Shown here: one piece after another, positions 20,708 to 30,087 of the stretch
Numbering within the stretch: the stretch's first letter is position 1
Layout of the letters: each line of letters begins with the position of its first letter
Source: Actinoallomurus iriomotensis
GTDB taxonomy: Bacteria; Actinomycetota; Actinomycetes; Streptosporangiales; Streptosporangiaceae
Length of the DNA stretch: 64,000 nucleotides
NCBI RefSeq assembly: GCF_030269445.1
Contig: NZ_BSTJ01000002.1
Location: 1-64,000, forward strand
Direction: 5' to 3'
Made by a program: the position numbers and the translations under genes
The notes under the pieces: model-generated
The model's input: the letters and a program-made list of their open reading frames with translations, nothing else
Told to the model about the DNA's origin: nothing
Database searches by the model: none

Positions 20708-22318
20708 ATGCACCTCCCTCGTCGGCTCGTCGTCACGCTCGCGACGCTGCCACTCGCCCTCGCCGCCGCGTGTTCCGGCGGCGGCGGCACCGCCAAACCG
20801 TCCGTCTCCGCCGCCACCGCGGACAACCGAGCAGTGAAGAACGGCGGCACCCTCACGATGGCGCTGTCGGCGGACCCGGACGCGCTGGACCCCAGCACCT
20901 CGGTCACCCTGCTGGGCCGCGAGGTGTTCACCTCGATCTGCGAGAAGCTGTACGACATCGACGCGAACGCCCAGATCGTCCCGCAGCTCGCGTCCGCCCT
21001 TCCCGACGTCTCCGGGAACGGCAGGACGGTGACCGTCAAGCTCCGCAGCGGAGTGAAGTTCAACGACGGCACCGCCTTCGACGCGGCGGCCGTGAAGAAG
21101 TCGCTCGACCGCCACCGCACCTGGAAGAAGTCGGCCCGCACCGCCGACCTCGCCGCGGTGAAGAAGGTGGACGTGGTGGACCCCGGCACCGTACGGCTCA
21201 CGCTGTCACGCCCGTACTCACCGCTGGCCGCCCAGCTCGCCGACCGGGCCGGAATGATCATGTCGCCCAAGGCCCTCGACGCCGAGGGCGACGACTTCGG
21301 CGCGCACCCGGTCTGCGTCGGCCCGTTCAAGTTCGCGAGCCGGACCTCGGGCAACCAGATCGTCGTCGACCGGTCCCCGGACTACTACGACGCGGCGAAG
21401 GTCAAGCTCGACCGCGTCGTCTACAAGATCATCGTTGATCCGAACGTCCGGGCCGCCAACCTCAAGTCCGGCGACGTGCAGGCCGCCGAGGAGCTCGCCA
21501 ACACCACCGTCGCGGGCGTGCAGGCCGACCCGAACCTGCGGGTCGTGTCCGGGGGCGGCCTGGGCTACTACGGCGTCCAGATCAACGTCGGCAACGCCCA
21601 CGGCTCCACCGAGAAGCCCGGCCCGATCAACACGCCGCTGGGCAAGAGCCCGGAGCTGCGCCAGGCCTTCGAGCTGTCTCTGGACCGCGCCGCGATCAAC
21701 AAGACGGTGTACAACGGGCTGAACCAGCCCGACTGCAGCCCGCTGCCGCTGAACAGCTCCTTCCGCGACAAGAGCCTGACCTGTTCCAACCGGGACATCG
21801 CGCAGGCCAAACAGCTCGTCGCCAAGTCGGGGTTCAAGCCGCCGATCCCGGTCAAGCTCCAGGTTCCCAACGACGCCACCAACGAGCGGCTCGGCCAGGT
21901 CATCCAGCAGATGACCAAGGAGGCCGGCTTCAACGTCTCCGTGCAGCCGATCGACTTCGCGACCGGGCTGGAGCAGGGCGCGGCCGGCAAATTCGACGCC
22001 ATGCAGGTCGGGTGGTCCGGGCGCATCGATCCCGACGGCGACCTGACCGGCCAGATCACCACCGGCGGGCAGAACAACTACGCGGGCATGTCGGACCACG
22101 GCATCGACGACCCGATCCAGCAGGCCGCGGCCACACAGGACGCCGCCCAGCGCACCCGGCTGTACTCCCAGGCGATCCAGCGGCAGGCCCAGGTGCGCGG
22201 AATGATCTACCTGTACCACCAGCTCTACTACCTGGGCATGCGCAAGGACGTCGCCGGCATCCGGTACTACGCCGACGGCCTGCCGCGCCTCGGCACCGCC
22301 GGGTTCGCCGCGCGGTAG
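20708..22318 (+). CDS. peptide/dipeptide-type ABC transporter substrate-binding lipoprotein
   Basis: An extracellular solute receptor of the SBP_bac_5 (DppA/OppA) family, 536 aa. The signal peptide MHLPRRLVVTLATLPLALAA ends in a lipobox with Cys22. Family features are NGGTLTMALSADPDALDPS, VTVKLRSGVKFNDGT, YYDAAKVKLDRVVYKII and the late GWSGRIDPDGDLTGQ. It starts at the ATG with GAAGGAG upstream; the frame is open further back but lacks similarity. It is first in the operon. The ligand cannot be read from sequence. Confidence 0.94.
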   Translation: MHLPRRLVVTLATLPLALAAACSGGGGTAKPSVSAATADNRAVKNGGTLTMALSADPDALDPSTSVTLLGREVFTSICEKLYDIDANAQIVPQLASALPDVSGNGRTVTVKLRSGVKFNDGTAFDAAAVKKSLDRHRTWKKSARTADLAAVKKVDVVDPGTVRLTLSRPYSPLAAQLADRAGMIMSPKALDAEGDDFGAHPVCVGPFKFASRTSGNQIVVDRSPDYYDAAKVKLDRVVYKIIVDPNVRAANLKSGDVQAAEELANTTVAGVQADPNLRVVSGGGLGYYGVQINVGNAHGSTEKPGPINTPLGKSPELRQAFELSLDRAAINKTVYNGLNQPDCSPLPLNSSFRDKSLTCSNRDIAQAKQLVAKSGFKPPIPVKLQVPNDATNERLGQVIQQMTKEAGFNVSVQPIDFATGLEQGAAGKFDAMQVGWSGRIDPDGDLTGQITTGGQNNYAGMSDHGIDDPIQQAAATQDAAQRTRLYSQAIQRQAQVRGMIYLYHQLYYLGMRKDVAGIRYYADGLPRLGTAGFAAR

Positions 22319-22320
22319 CC

Positions 22321-23280
22321 ATGGCCCTGTTCATTCTGCGACGGCTCGGCGCCGCCGTGATCGTGCTGTTCCTGGGCAGCGTCCTGGTCTTCCTGGGCGT
22401 GCGGGCGCTGCCCGGGGACCCGGCACGCGTGCTCGCCGGGCAGGAGGCCTCGCCGGAGGCCATCGCCGCGATCCGGCACGACTACGGGCTCGACCGGCCG
22501 CTGCCCGTGCAGTACGCGCAGTGGGTCGGGAAGGCTCTCACCGGCGACTTCGGCCGGTCCACCCAGGACCGGCTGCCGGTCGCCCACATCCTCACCCAGC
22601 GGCTGCCCGTCACCATCGAGCTGTCCGTGCTCGCGATGATCGTCGCTATCGGGATCGGCGTCACCGCCGGCGTCGTGGCGGCGACCCGCCGCGGCCGGTT
22701 CGCCGATCACGTCGCGACCGGCTTCGGTCTGGTCGGGCTGTCGGTTCCGCACTTCTGGCTGGGCATCCTCGGCATCCTGCTGTTCTCCGTACGGCTGCAC
22801 TGGCTGCCCGCCTCCGGCTACGTGCCCTTCACCGGCGATCCGGGCGGCAACCTGGAGCGCATGCTGCTGCCCGCGCTGGTGCTCGGCACCGGCTTCGCGG
22901 CGGTCCTGATGCGACAGACGCGGTCGGCGATGCTCGAGTCGCTGTCGGCCGACTACGTCCGCACCGCGCGCGCCAAGGGCCTGCCGGAGCGCTCGGTGGT
23001 GGGCGTGCACGCGCTGCGCAACAGCCTGACGACGGTGGTGACCGTCCTCGGTCTCCAGCTCGGTGCTCTGATCAGCGGCGCGGTGGTGACCGAGCAGATC
23101 TTCGTCATCCCCGGCTTCGGCAAGCTGACCGTCGACGCCGTGGTGACCCGGAACTACCCGGTCATCCAGGCGGTGGTGCTCGTCACGGTGGCGGGCTACA
23201 TCGCCGTCAACCTGCTGGTCGACCTCGCGTACGGCGTGCTGAACCCGCGGGTGCGGCTGACGGGGGTGGCCGATGGCTGA
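22321..23280 (+). CDS. ABC transporter permease, DppB type
   Basis: An inner-membrane channel subunit of 319 aa with about six helices; the first is ILRRLGAAVIVLFLGSVLVFL. RALPGDPARVLAGQ and YGLDRPLPVQYAQWVGKALTGDFGRS are the usual periplasmic N-terminal signature of DppB/OppB. The EAA-like loop is DYVRTARAKGLPERSVVGVHALRNSL. The gene starts two bases after the receptor gene ends and overlaps the next permease by 8 bp. Confidence 0.95.
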   Translation: MALFILRRLGAAVIVLFLGSVLVFLGVRALPGDPARVLAGQEASPEAIAAIRHDYGLDRPLPVQYAQWVGKALTGDFGRSTQDRLPVAHILTQRLPVTIELSVLAMIVAIGIGVTAGVVAATRRGRFADHVATGFGLVGLSVPHFWLGILGILLFSVRLHWLPASGYVPFTGDPGGNLERMLLPALVLGTGFAAVLMRQTRSAMLESLSADYVRTARAKGLPERSVVGVHALRNSLTTVVTVLGLQLGALISGAVVTEQIFVIPGFGKLTVDAVVTRNYPVIQAVVLVTVAGYIAVNLLVDLAYGVLNPRVRLTGVADG

Positions 23281-24160
23281 CCAGACGCTCTCCGCTCCCC
23301 TGCCGGCCCTCGCCGGCGCGACGCCCGGACGCGCACGGCAGGTCTGGCGGCGGTTCCGGCGCCGGCCCGCCGCGGTGGCCGGGCTGGCGCTCGTCGCCGG
23401 GTTCCTGGCTCTGGCGGTCATCGGGCCGCTCGTCACCGCCGACCCGGCGGCGCAGGACTACAGCGCGCCGCTGGCCCCGCCCTCGGGCGGGCATCTGCTG
23501 GGCACCGACGACCTCGGCCGTGACCTGCTCGCCCGCATCGCGTACGGCGCGCGGGTCTCGCTGGAGGCCGGCGTGCTGTCCGTGCTGCTGGCGATGGTGG
23601 TCGGCGTCCCGATCGGACTCGTGGCCGGCTATTACCGCCGGTTCCTCGACCCGGTCGTGATGCGCCTGGTCGACGTCGTGCTCGCCTTCCCGTTCCTGAT
23701 CTTCGCGGTGGGCATGGCGGCGATCCTCGGGCCGTCGTTGCGCAACGTCATCATCGCGCTCGGCGTCTCCCAGCTCCCGGGGATCATCCGCGTGACGCGC
23801 GGCGAGGTGCTCACGCTGCGCGAGCTGGACTACGTGGCGGCGGCGGTCGCCGACGGCGCCGGCGACGGGCGGATCATGTTCCGGTACGTCCTGCCCGGCG
23901 CGACCAGCACGCTGATCGTGCAGGCCACGGTCGGCATCCCGACGGCGATCATCGGCGAGGCGACGCTGTCCTTCCTCGGTCTCGGCGTGCAGCCGCCGAC
24001 GCCGTCGTGGGGCGTGGTGCTCACCGACGCCCAGCAGTTCCTCGACCAGGCGCCCTGGCTGGCGATCTGGCCCGGCGTGATGATCGCGCTGTCCACGCTC
24101 GGGTTCAACCTGCTCGGCGACGGTCTGCGCGACGCCCTGGACCCACGGAGCGTCCGATGA
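23273..24160 (+). CDS. ABC transporter permease, DppC type
   Basis: The second channel subunit, 295 aa. It has the cytoplasmic N-terminal RFRRRPAAVAGLALV, the HLLGTDDLGRDLLARIAYGARVS signature of DppC/OppC, about six helices and the EAA loop DYVAAAVADGAGDGRIMFRYVLPG. It overlaps both neighbours: 8 bp with the first permease and ATGA with the first ATPase, so the operon is tightly coupled. Confidence 0.95.
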   Translation: MADQTLSAPLPALAGATPGRARQVWRRFRRRPAAVAGLALVAGFLALAVIGPLVTADPAAQDYSAPLAPPSGGHLLGTDDLGRDLLARIAYGARVSLEAGVLSVLLAMVVGVPIGLVAGYYRRFLDPVVMRLVDVVLAFPFLIFAVGMAAILGPSLRNVIIALGVSQLPGIIRVTRGEVLTLRELDYVAAAVADGAGDGRIMFRYVLPGATSTLIVQATVGIPTAIIGEATLSFLGLGVQPPTPSWGVVLTDAQQFLDQAPWLAIWPGVMIALSTLGFNLLGDGLRDALDPRSVR

Positions 24161-25176
24161 GTGAACGTCTGATGAGCGAACACAGCCTGCTGGAGATCAC
24201 CGGCCTTCGGGTCGGCTTCGACACCGAGGAGGGCCGGGTCCAGGCCGTACGCGACGTCTCGCTGCGGCTCGAACGCGGCGAGATCCTCGCGCTGTGCGGG
24301 GAGTCCGGGTGCGGCAAGTCGGTGACCGCGATGTCGATCCCGCGCCTGCTGCCGCCGGAGACCACCCGGCTGTCCGGCTCGATCCGGCTCGACGGCCGGG
24401 AGCTGACCGACCTGCCCGAGAGCGCACTGCGCGCGATCCGCGGCAAGGACGTCTCCATGGTGTTCCAGGAGCCGATGACCTCGCTGAACCCCTCGTTCAC
24501 GGTCGGGTTCCAGATCGCCGAGGTGCTGCGCAGGCACGAGGGGATGTCCCGTACGGCGGCGCGCTCCCGCGCGGTGGAGCTGCTCGAACTGGTGGGGATC
24601 CCGGCGCCCGCACGCCGGGTCAGGGAGTACCCCCACCAGCTCTCCGGGGGCATGCGGCAGCGGGTGATGATCGCCATCGCGGTGGCGTGCTCACCCCGGG
24701 TGCTGATCGCCGACGAGCCCACGACCGCCCTCGACGTGACCATCCAGGCGGGCGTGCTCGACGTCTTCCGCGACCTGCGCGACCGGCTCGGCACCGCGAT
24801 CATCCTGATCACCCACGACCTGGGCGTCGTGGCCGACGTCGCCGACCGGGCCGTCGTCATGTACGCGGGACGGGCCGTGGAGGAGGCATCGGTGACCGAG
24901 TTGTACGCCCGGCCGCGCCATCCGTACACGGCGGGGCTCATGAGGGCACTGCCCTCGGCGGCGGTCACCGGCGAGGACGGCCGGCGGCGGCTCACCGAGA
25001 TTCCCGGTCTGGTGCCCCCGCCGTTCGAGGACCCGGACGAGTGCGCGTTCCATCCGCGCTGTCCCCGCGCCCGGGAGGACTGCACGGCGACGCGGCCCGC
25101 GCTTGAGGCCTTCGGCACGGGGCACCGGGCGGCGTGCTTCCATCCTTTGTCCACGGCCGCGGGAGGTGACGCGTGA
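24157..25176 (+). CDS. ABC transporter ATPase, DppD type
   Basis: An ATPase of the importer, 339 aa: Walker A GESGCGKS, Q-loop FQEPMTSLNP, signature LSGGMRQRVMIA, Walker B VLIADEPTTALD and switch His in ILITHDLGVV. The C-terminal oligopeptide extension has the cysteine cluster CAFHPRCPRAREDC, which in related transporters binds an Fe-S cluster. The start is the ATG in an ATGA overlap with the permease. The N-terminus MSERLMSEHS has two ATGAGYGAAC copies in tandem, so a second start five codons in is possible. Confidence 0.95.
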   Translation: MSERLMSEHSLLEITGLRVGFDTEEGRVQAVRDVSLRLERGEILALCGESGCGKSVTAMSIPRLLPPETTRLSGSIRLDGRELTDLPESALRAIRGKDVSMVFQEPMTSLNPSFTVGFQIAEVLRRHEGMSRTAARSRAVELLELVGIPAPARRVREYPHQLSGGMRQRVMIAIAVACSPRVLIADEPTTALDVTIQAGVLDVFRDLRDRLGTAIILITHDLGVVADVADRAVVMYAGRAVEEASVTELYARPRHPYTAGLMRALPSAAVTGEDGRRRLTEIPGLVPPPFEDPDECAFHPRCPRAREDCTATRPALEAFGTGHRAACFHPLSTAAGGDA

Positions 25177-26168
25177 ACGCGCCCGTACTCGAAGTGAAGG
25201 ACCTCGTGAAGCACTACCCCATCCGGCGGGGCGGCCGGTCCGTGCGCGCGGTCGACGGGGTGTCGCTGTCGGTCGGGCCGGGCGAGGTGCTGGGCCTCGT
25301 CGGCGAGTCCGGCAGCGGCAAGTCCACGATCGGCCGGTGCGTGCTGCGGCTGACCGAACCCACCGCCGGTTCGGTGTCTCTCGGCGGTCGCGACGTCACT
25401 CACCTGTCGCGGCGGGCGCTGCGGCCGCTCCGGCGCGACGTGCACATGGTGTTCCAGGACCCCTACTCCTCCCTCAACCCGCGGTTCACCGTCGGGCAGA
25501 TCGTGGCGGAGCCACTGCGGAGGCACGGTGTGGCCCGCGGTGCCGAGGCCGAGACGCGCGTCCGCGAGATGCTCGAACGCGTCGGGCTGAGCGCGGACAT
25601 GCGCACCCGTCGCCCGCACGAGCTGTCCGGCGGACAGCGCCAGCGGGTCGGTCTCGCCCGCGCGCTGGTCCTGGAGCCCAAACTCGTCGTCGCCGACGAG
25701 CCGGTGTCCGCGCTGGACGTGTCGGTGCAGGCCTCGGTGCTCAACCTGATCGCCGACCTGCAGCGCGACATGGGCTTCTCGTGCCTGTTCATCACGCACG
25801 ACCTGTCGGTGGTGGAGTTCCTCGCCGACCGGATCGCGGTCATGTACCTCGGGCGGATCGTGGAGACCGGGCCGACGGAGAAGATCTTCGCCGAGCCGCA
25901 GCACCCCTACACGCAGGCGCTGCTGTCCGCCGCGCCCGAGCCCGACCCGGTGCGGCAACGCGAACGCAGACGGGTGGTGCTCGGCGGCGAGGTGCCCAGC
26001 CCGCTCGACCCGCCGACGGGATGCCGTTTCCACACCCGATGCCCCATCGCCGTCGACACTTGCCGTACGGACGAACCGCGGCTGACCGGCGTCCGGGAGG
26101 CGGACCGGCCCGTCGCCTGCCACCTCGTGACGCCCTCCGCGGTGCCCGACCTCACTGAAGGGAACTAG
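25173..26168 (+). CDS. ABC transporter ATPase, DppF type
   Basis: The second ATPase, 331 aa: Walker A GESGSGKST, Q-loop FQDPYSSLNPR, signature LSGGQRQRVGLAR, Walker B LVVADEPVSALD and switch His in FITHDLSVV. A C-terminal CRFHTRCPIAVDTC cysteine cluster matches the oligopeptide family. The GTG overlaps the first ATPase stop by GTGA. The two ATPases would form the heterodimer typical of Dpp/Opp importers. Confidence 0.95.
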   Translation: MNAPVLEVKDLVKHYPIRRGGRSVRAVDGVSLSVGPGEVLGLVGESGSGKSTIGRCVLRLTEPTAGSVSLGGRDVTHLSRRALRPLRRDVHMVFQDPYSSLNPRFTVGQIVAEPLRRHGVARGAEAETRVREMLERVGLSADMRTRRPHELSGGQRQRVGLARALVLEPKLVVADEPVSALDVSVQASVLNLIADLQRDMGFSCLFITHDLSVVEFLADRIAVMYLGRIVETGPTEKIFAEPQHPYTQALLSAAPEPDPVRQRERRRVVLGGEVPSPLDPPTGCRFHTRCPIAVDTCRTDEPRLTGVREADRPVACHLVTPSAVPDLTEGN

Positions 26169-26169
26169 C

Positions 26170-27954
26170 GTGTTCACAACCCGCCCCGAGCTGACCGGCG
26201 ACTTCGGCATGGTGGCGAGCACCCACTGGCTCGCCTCCGCCGCCGGGATGAGCGTGCTCGAACGCGGCGGCAACGCCTTCGACGCGGCCGTCACCGCAGG
26301 TTTCGTGCTCCAGGTCGTCGAGCCGCATCTCAACGGGCCGGGCGGCGACCTGCCGCTCCTGGTGTGGAGCGCGGCCGACGAGCGGGCGACCGCGATCTGC
26401 GGCCAGGGCACCGCCCCGGCCGCGGCCACCATCGAGCACTACACCGGTCTCGGCCTGGGCCTGGTGCCCGGCACCGGGCTGCTGGCCGCGACCGTGCCCG
26501 GGGCGTTCGGCGCCTGGCTGCTGATGCTGGAGCGCTGGGGCACCTGGGCGGTGGAGGACGTGCTGGAGCCGGCCATCTCCTACGCCGAGAACGGCTTCCC
26601 GGCGCTGGAGCGGATCTCGACCACGATCGGCGCCGTCGAGCGGATGTTCGCCGAGGACTGGCCGACCTCCGCCGAGGTCTGGATGCCGGACGGGCGGGTG
26701 CCGGCGCCCGGGTCGCGGCTGCGCAATCCCGCGCTGGCGGCGACCTACCGCCGGATCGCGGCGGCCTCGCGCGCCGCCTCGGGCACCCGCGAGACGCGGA
26801 TCGCCGCCGCGCGCGACGCCTGGTACCGCGGCTTCGTCGCCGAGGCGATCGCGCGGTTCTGCGCCGAGACGGCCTGGCGCGACACCTCCGGGCGCCGGCA
26901 CGCCGGCCTGCTGACCGGCGACGACCTGGACGGCTGGCAGGCCACCGCCGAAGAGCCGCTCGGGTACGACTACCACGGGTACCGCGTCCTGAAGACCGGC
27001 CCGTGGGGACAGGGTCCGGTCTTCCTCCAGCAGCTCGCGCTGCTGGAGGGCTTCGACCTGGACGCGGCGGGCCACCTGTCGGCGGACTACGTCCACACCG
27101 TGACCGAGGTCGCCAAGCTCGCCTTCGCCGACCGGGAGGCCTGGTACGGCGATCCCGCGCACACCAAGGTGCCGATGGAGGCGCTCCTGCTCCCCGGCTA
27201 CAACGACGAGCGGCGCGGCCTGGTCGGCGCGGAGGCGAGCTTCGAGCTGCGGCCCGGCGCTCCGCAGGGACGCGAGCCCGTGCTTCCCGCGACCGCCCCC
27301 GGCCCGGACGCCCCGATCGGCGACGGCGTGGGCGAGCCGACCGTACGCGGCGACGGGCGGGTGGACGGCGACACCTGTCATCTCGACGTCGCCGACCGGT
27401 ACGGCAACCTGGTGTCGGCGACCCCGAGCGGCGGCTGGCTGCAGAGCTCGCCGGTCATCCCCGAGCTGGGATTCTGCCTGGGCACACGCGCGCAGATGTT
27501 CTGGCTGGAGCCGGGTCTGCCCGCCTCGCTGCGGCCCCGCAGCAGGCCCCGTACGACTCTGTCGCCGTCGCTGGCGCTGCGCGACGGCCGGCCGTGGATG
27601 GCGTTCGGAACGCCGGGCGGTGACCAGCAGGACCAGTGGAGCCTGAACTTCTTCCTGTCCGTCGTGCACGGCGGCCTGAACCTCCAGGAGGCGATCGACG
27701 CGCCGATGTTCCACTCGGTGCACTTCCCCAGCTCGTTCTATCCGCGCGGCGCGCGGCCGGGCGGCCTGGTGGTCGAGGAGCGGCTCGACCCGGAGGTCGT
27801 GGCGGAGCTGCGGCGCCGCGGCCACGACGTCGACGTTCAGGGGCCGTGGACGCTCGGCCGGCTGAGCGCGGTGACCCGCGACTCCGGCGAGCCCGGTTTC
27901 CTGCGCGCGGCGGCCAACCCGCGGGGCGCCCAGGGCTACGCGGTCGGACGGTGA
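26170..27954 (+). CDS. gamma-glutamyltransferase-family Ntn hydrolase, probably an amidohydrolase
   Basis: A 594-aa self-processing Ntn hydrolase. The predicted nucleophile is Thr402 in GDTCHLDVADRYGN, which becomes the N-terminus of the small subunit. FDAAVTAGFVLQVVEPHLNGPGGD and SLALRDGRPWMAFGTPGGDQQ are also family segments. Where E. coli Ggt has Arg114 (DFREMAP) for the gamma-glutamyl carboxylate, this protein has CGQGTAP. That suggests an HpxW-like amidohydrolase or acylase rather than a true transpeptidase. No signal peptide is visible, so it should act in the cytoplasm on what the importer brings in. GTG start, one base after the ATPase gene. Confidence 0.85.
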   Translation: MFTTRPELTGDFGMVASTHWLASAAGMSVLERGGNAFDAAVTAGFVLQVVEPHLNGPGGDLPLLVWSAADERATAICGQGTAPAAATIEHYTGLGLGLVPGTGLLAATVPGAFGAWLLMLERWGTWAVEDVLEPAISYAENGFPALERISTTIGAVERMFAEDWPTSAEVWMPDGRVPAPGSRLRNPALAATYRRIAAASRAASGTRETRIAAARDAWYRGFVAEAIARFCAETAWRDTSGRRHAGLLTGDDLDGWQATAEEPLGYDYHGYRVLKTGPWGQGPVFLQQLALLEGFDLDAAGHLSADYVHTVTEVAKLAFADREAWYGDPAHTKVPMEALLLPGYNDERRGLVGAEASFELRPGAPQGREPVLPATAPGPDAPIGDGVGEPTVRGDGRVDGDTCHLDVADRYGNLVSATPSGGWLQSSPVIPELGFCLGTRAQMFWLEPGLPASLRPRSRPRTTLSPSLALRDGRPWMAFGTPGGDQQDQWSLNFFLSVVHGGLNLQEAIDAPMFHSVHFPSSFYPRGARPGGLVVEERLDPEVVAELRRRGHDVDVQGPWTLGRLSAVTRDSGEPGFLRAAANPRGAQGYAVGR

Positions 27955-27957
27955 CGG

Positions 27958-28713
27958 ATGAATCTGGCGGAGACCGGACTGCTGGCCGCGGCCGGCGTGG
28001 CGGCGGGAGTCGTCAACGCCGTCGCCGGCGGCGGATCCCTGATCTCCTTTCCCGCCCTCCTCGCGGTGGGCTACCCGGCGGTGTCGGCGAACGTGACCAA
28101 CACGGTGGCGCTGTGGCCGGGGTACATCGGGGGCGCGCTGGGCTACCGGGCGGAGCTGTCCGGGCAGCGGCGGCGGGCGATCGCGTTCAGCGTGACGAGC
28201 GTCATCGGGGCGGTGGTCGGCTGTCTGCTGCTCCTGGTCACCCCGGAGGGCGTCTTCCACTCACTGACGCCGATCCTGATCGCGATGGCGAGCCTGCTGC
28301 TGGCGGTCCAGCCGTGGCTGAAGAGGCGGCTGAGCGCGTCGGAGCGGCTGAGCCGGCGGCACCATCGCACGCTCCTGCACGCCGGCCTGCTGCTCGGGGG
28401 GATCTACGGCGCCTACTTCGGCGCCGGCCTGGGCGTCATGCTGCTGGGCATCCTCGGCGTGTTCGTCCACGATCACCTGCAACGGGTCAACGCCGTGCGC
28501 TCGGTCCTGTCCCTGGTGATCAACACGGTGGCGTTCGCGGCGTTCGCGTTCTTCGGCCCGGTGCGGTGGTACGCCGTGGCGGTGATGGCCGTGGCGAGCC
28601 TCACCGGCGGGTTCGCGGGCGCGCGCGTGGCGCGGCGGCTGTCGCCGGAGATCCTGCGCGGGGTGATCGTGACGTTCGGCCTGGGCGTGGCCCTGGCCCT
28701 CGGGCTGCGCTGA
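27958..28713 (+). CDS. TauE/SafE-family membrane exporter
   Basis: A 251-aa integral membrane protein with about eight helices in two repeats, each opening with a glycine-rich motif: GVVNAVAGGGSLISFPALLA near the start and GGIYGAYFGAGLGVMLLGIL in the middle. The family exports or transports anions such as sulfite, sulfoacetate and related organosulfur compounds. Three bases separate it from the hydrolase, so it is the last gene of the cassette. An end product of the imported compound is its plausible cargo (inference). Confidence 0.9.
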   Translation: MNLAETGLLAAAGVAAGVVNAVAGGGSLISFPALLAVGYPAVSANVTNTVALWPGYIGGALGYRAELSGQRRRAIAFSVTSVIGAVVGCLLLLVTPEGVFHSLTPILIAMASLLLAVQPWLKRRLSASERLSRRHHRTLLHAGLLLGGIYGAYFGAGLGVMLLGILGVFVHDHLQRVNAVRSVLSLVINTVAFAAFAFFGPVRWYAVAVMAVASLTGGFAGARVARRLSPEILRGVIVTFGLGVALALGLR

Positions 28714-28748
28714 GCCGTCCTGAGCTTGGAACGGTCCCTGCGCCGCCG

Positions 28749-29573
28749 TCAGGGGGTCCGGGAGGCCCGCTGGGCGCGCGCCGAGGTGTAGAGACAGACC
28801 GCGGCGGCGGTCGCCAGGTTGAGGCTCTCCGCGCCGCCGTAGATGGGCACCCGGACCACCTCGTCGACGGCGTTCAGGATCTCCTCCGGCAGTCCCCAGG
28901 CCTCATTGCCGAACACCCACGCGGTGGGCCCGTCGAGCGTGCCCGCGTCCAGGGCGGTGTCGAGCGAGGCCTCCCCCGCGCCGTCGGCGGCGACCACGGT
29001 CAGGCCCGCGCCCTTCAGCACCGGGATCAGGGCGTCGAACCGCGGGCCGGTGACGACCGGCAGGTGGAACAGGCTGCCGGCGGAGGCGCGGACGCACTTG
29101 CCGTTGTAGGGGTCCACCGAGGCGTCGGTGAAGATCACCGAGTCGGACCCCGCCGCGTCCGCGGTCCGCAGGACCGTGCCGGCGTTGCCCGGGTCGCGGA
29201 CGTGTGCCAGCACCGTCACCAGGCGCGGCGCGGGTGACAGTGCCTTGTCCAGCGCGACGTCGACGAACTCGCAGACCGCCAGCAGGCCCTGCGGGGTGAC
29301 GGTCTGGGCCAGCTCGGCCATGACCTCACCGCTCACCCGGAAGATCGGCACGCCGGCCTTCTCCGCCTGGGCGATCAGGTCCTGGTGGCGGTTCTCGGCC
29401 TCGGCGGTGGCGAACAGCTCGGCCAGCACGCCGTTCAACGCCAGCGCCTCACGGACGGCCTGCGGGCCCTCGGCGAGGAACCGGTGCTCACGGCGCCGGA
29501 ACGCGCGTTTGGCGAGCCGGCGAGCCGCCTTCACCCTCGGTGATCGGGTGGAACTCAGCTCCCGGCCCGCCAT
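28749..29573 (-). CDS. TrmH/SpoU-family RNA 2'-O-methyltransferase
   Basis: A 274-aa SPOUT enzyme that methylates ribose in tRNA or rRNA using SAM. An N-terminal substrate-binding domain has RRREHRFLAEGPQAVREAL. The knotted catalytic domain shows AHVRDPGNAGTVLRTADAAG (motif 1), AWVFGNEAWGLPEEI (motif 2) and VPIYGGAESLNLATAAAVCLY (motif 3). It follows rplT by 23 bp, a frequent actinomycete arrangement. It could be RlmB-like or a thiostrepton-resistance-like methylase; the target cannot be read from sequence. Confidence 0.92.
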   Translation of the reverse strand: MAGRELSSTRSPRVKAARRLAKRAFRRREHRFLAEGPQAVREALALNGVLAELFATAEAENRHQDLIAQAEKAGVPIFRVSGEVMAELAQTVTPQGLLAVCEFVDVALDKALSPAPRLVTVLAHVRDPGNAGTVLRTADAAGSDSVIFTDASVDPYNGKCVRASAGSLFHLPVVTGPRFDALIPVLKGAGLTVVAADGAGEASLDTALDAGTLDGPTAWVFGNEAWGLPEEILNAVDEVVRVPIYGGAESLNLATAAAVCLYTSARAQRASRTP

Positions 29574-29596
29574 CTGCGCGGATGTCCTGATGCGGA

Positions 29597-29971
29597 TCAG
29601 GCCGCGGCGGTGCCGGCGGGCAGCGCCTTCTTGGCGGTCTCGACGAGCACCGCGAACGCGGGGGCGTCGTTGACCGCGAGCTCGGCGAGCATCCGGCGGT
29701 CGACCTCGACGCCGGCCTCACGCAGGCCCTGGATGAATCGGTTGTAGGTCATCCCGTTGGCGCGGGCCGCCGCGTTGATCCGCTGGATCCACAGCCGACG
29801 GAACTGACCCTTGCGGTCCTTCCGGTCACGGAAGGCGTACGTCATCGAGTGGAGCTGCTGCTCCTTGGCCTTGCGGTACAGCCTGGACCGCTGGCCGCGA
29901 TAGCCACTCGCCCGCTCCAGGACGACCCGGCGCTTCTTGGCGGCGTTGACCGCCCGCTTCACGCGTGCCAC
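29597..29971 (-). CDS. rplT: 50S ribosomal protein L20
   Basis: A 124-aa early-assembly 23S rRNA-binding protein. It starts [15 protein letters not shown] and carries [41 protein letters not shown] and [12 protein letters not shown], all diagnostic. It has a short Ala/Gly tail. It is third in infC-rpmI-rplT, and in other bacteria L20 represses this operon; no L20-binding element can be confirmed here. Confidence 0.98.
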   Translation of the reverse strand: MARVKRAVNAAKKRRVVLERASGYRGQRSRLYRKAKEQQLHSMTYAFRDRKDRKGQFRRLWIQRINAAARANGMTYNRFIQGLREAGVEVDRRMLAELAVNDAPAFAVLVETAKKALPAGTAAA

Positions 29972-30087
29972 GTTTCGAACTCCCTCGTGGGGGCCGGTGC
30001 CTCGTGGGCGCCGGCCGGTCGTAGGACTTACGGGACCACCGGTGCCGTACGGGCACCGGGAGCCCGGCGATCATTTCGGTGCCGGGC

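Noticed and set aside
24157-24186. MSERLMSEHS start of the first importer ATPase as another coupling cassette
   Set aside because: It lacks the hairpin, the PT-K-E end and the 68-bp body; ATGA overlap alone is ordinary.
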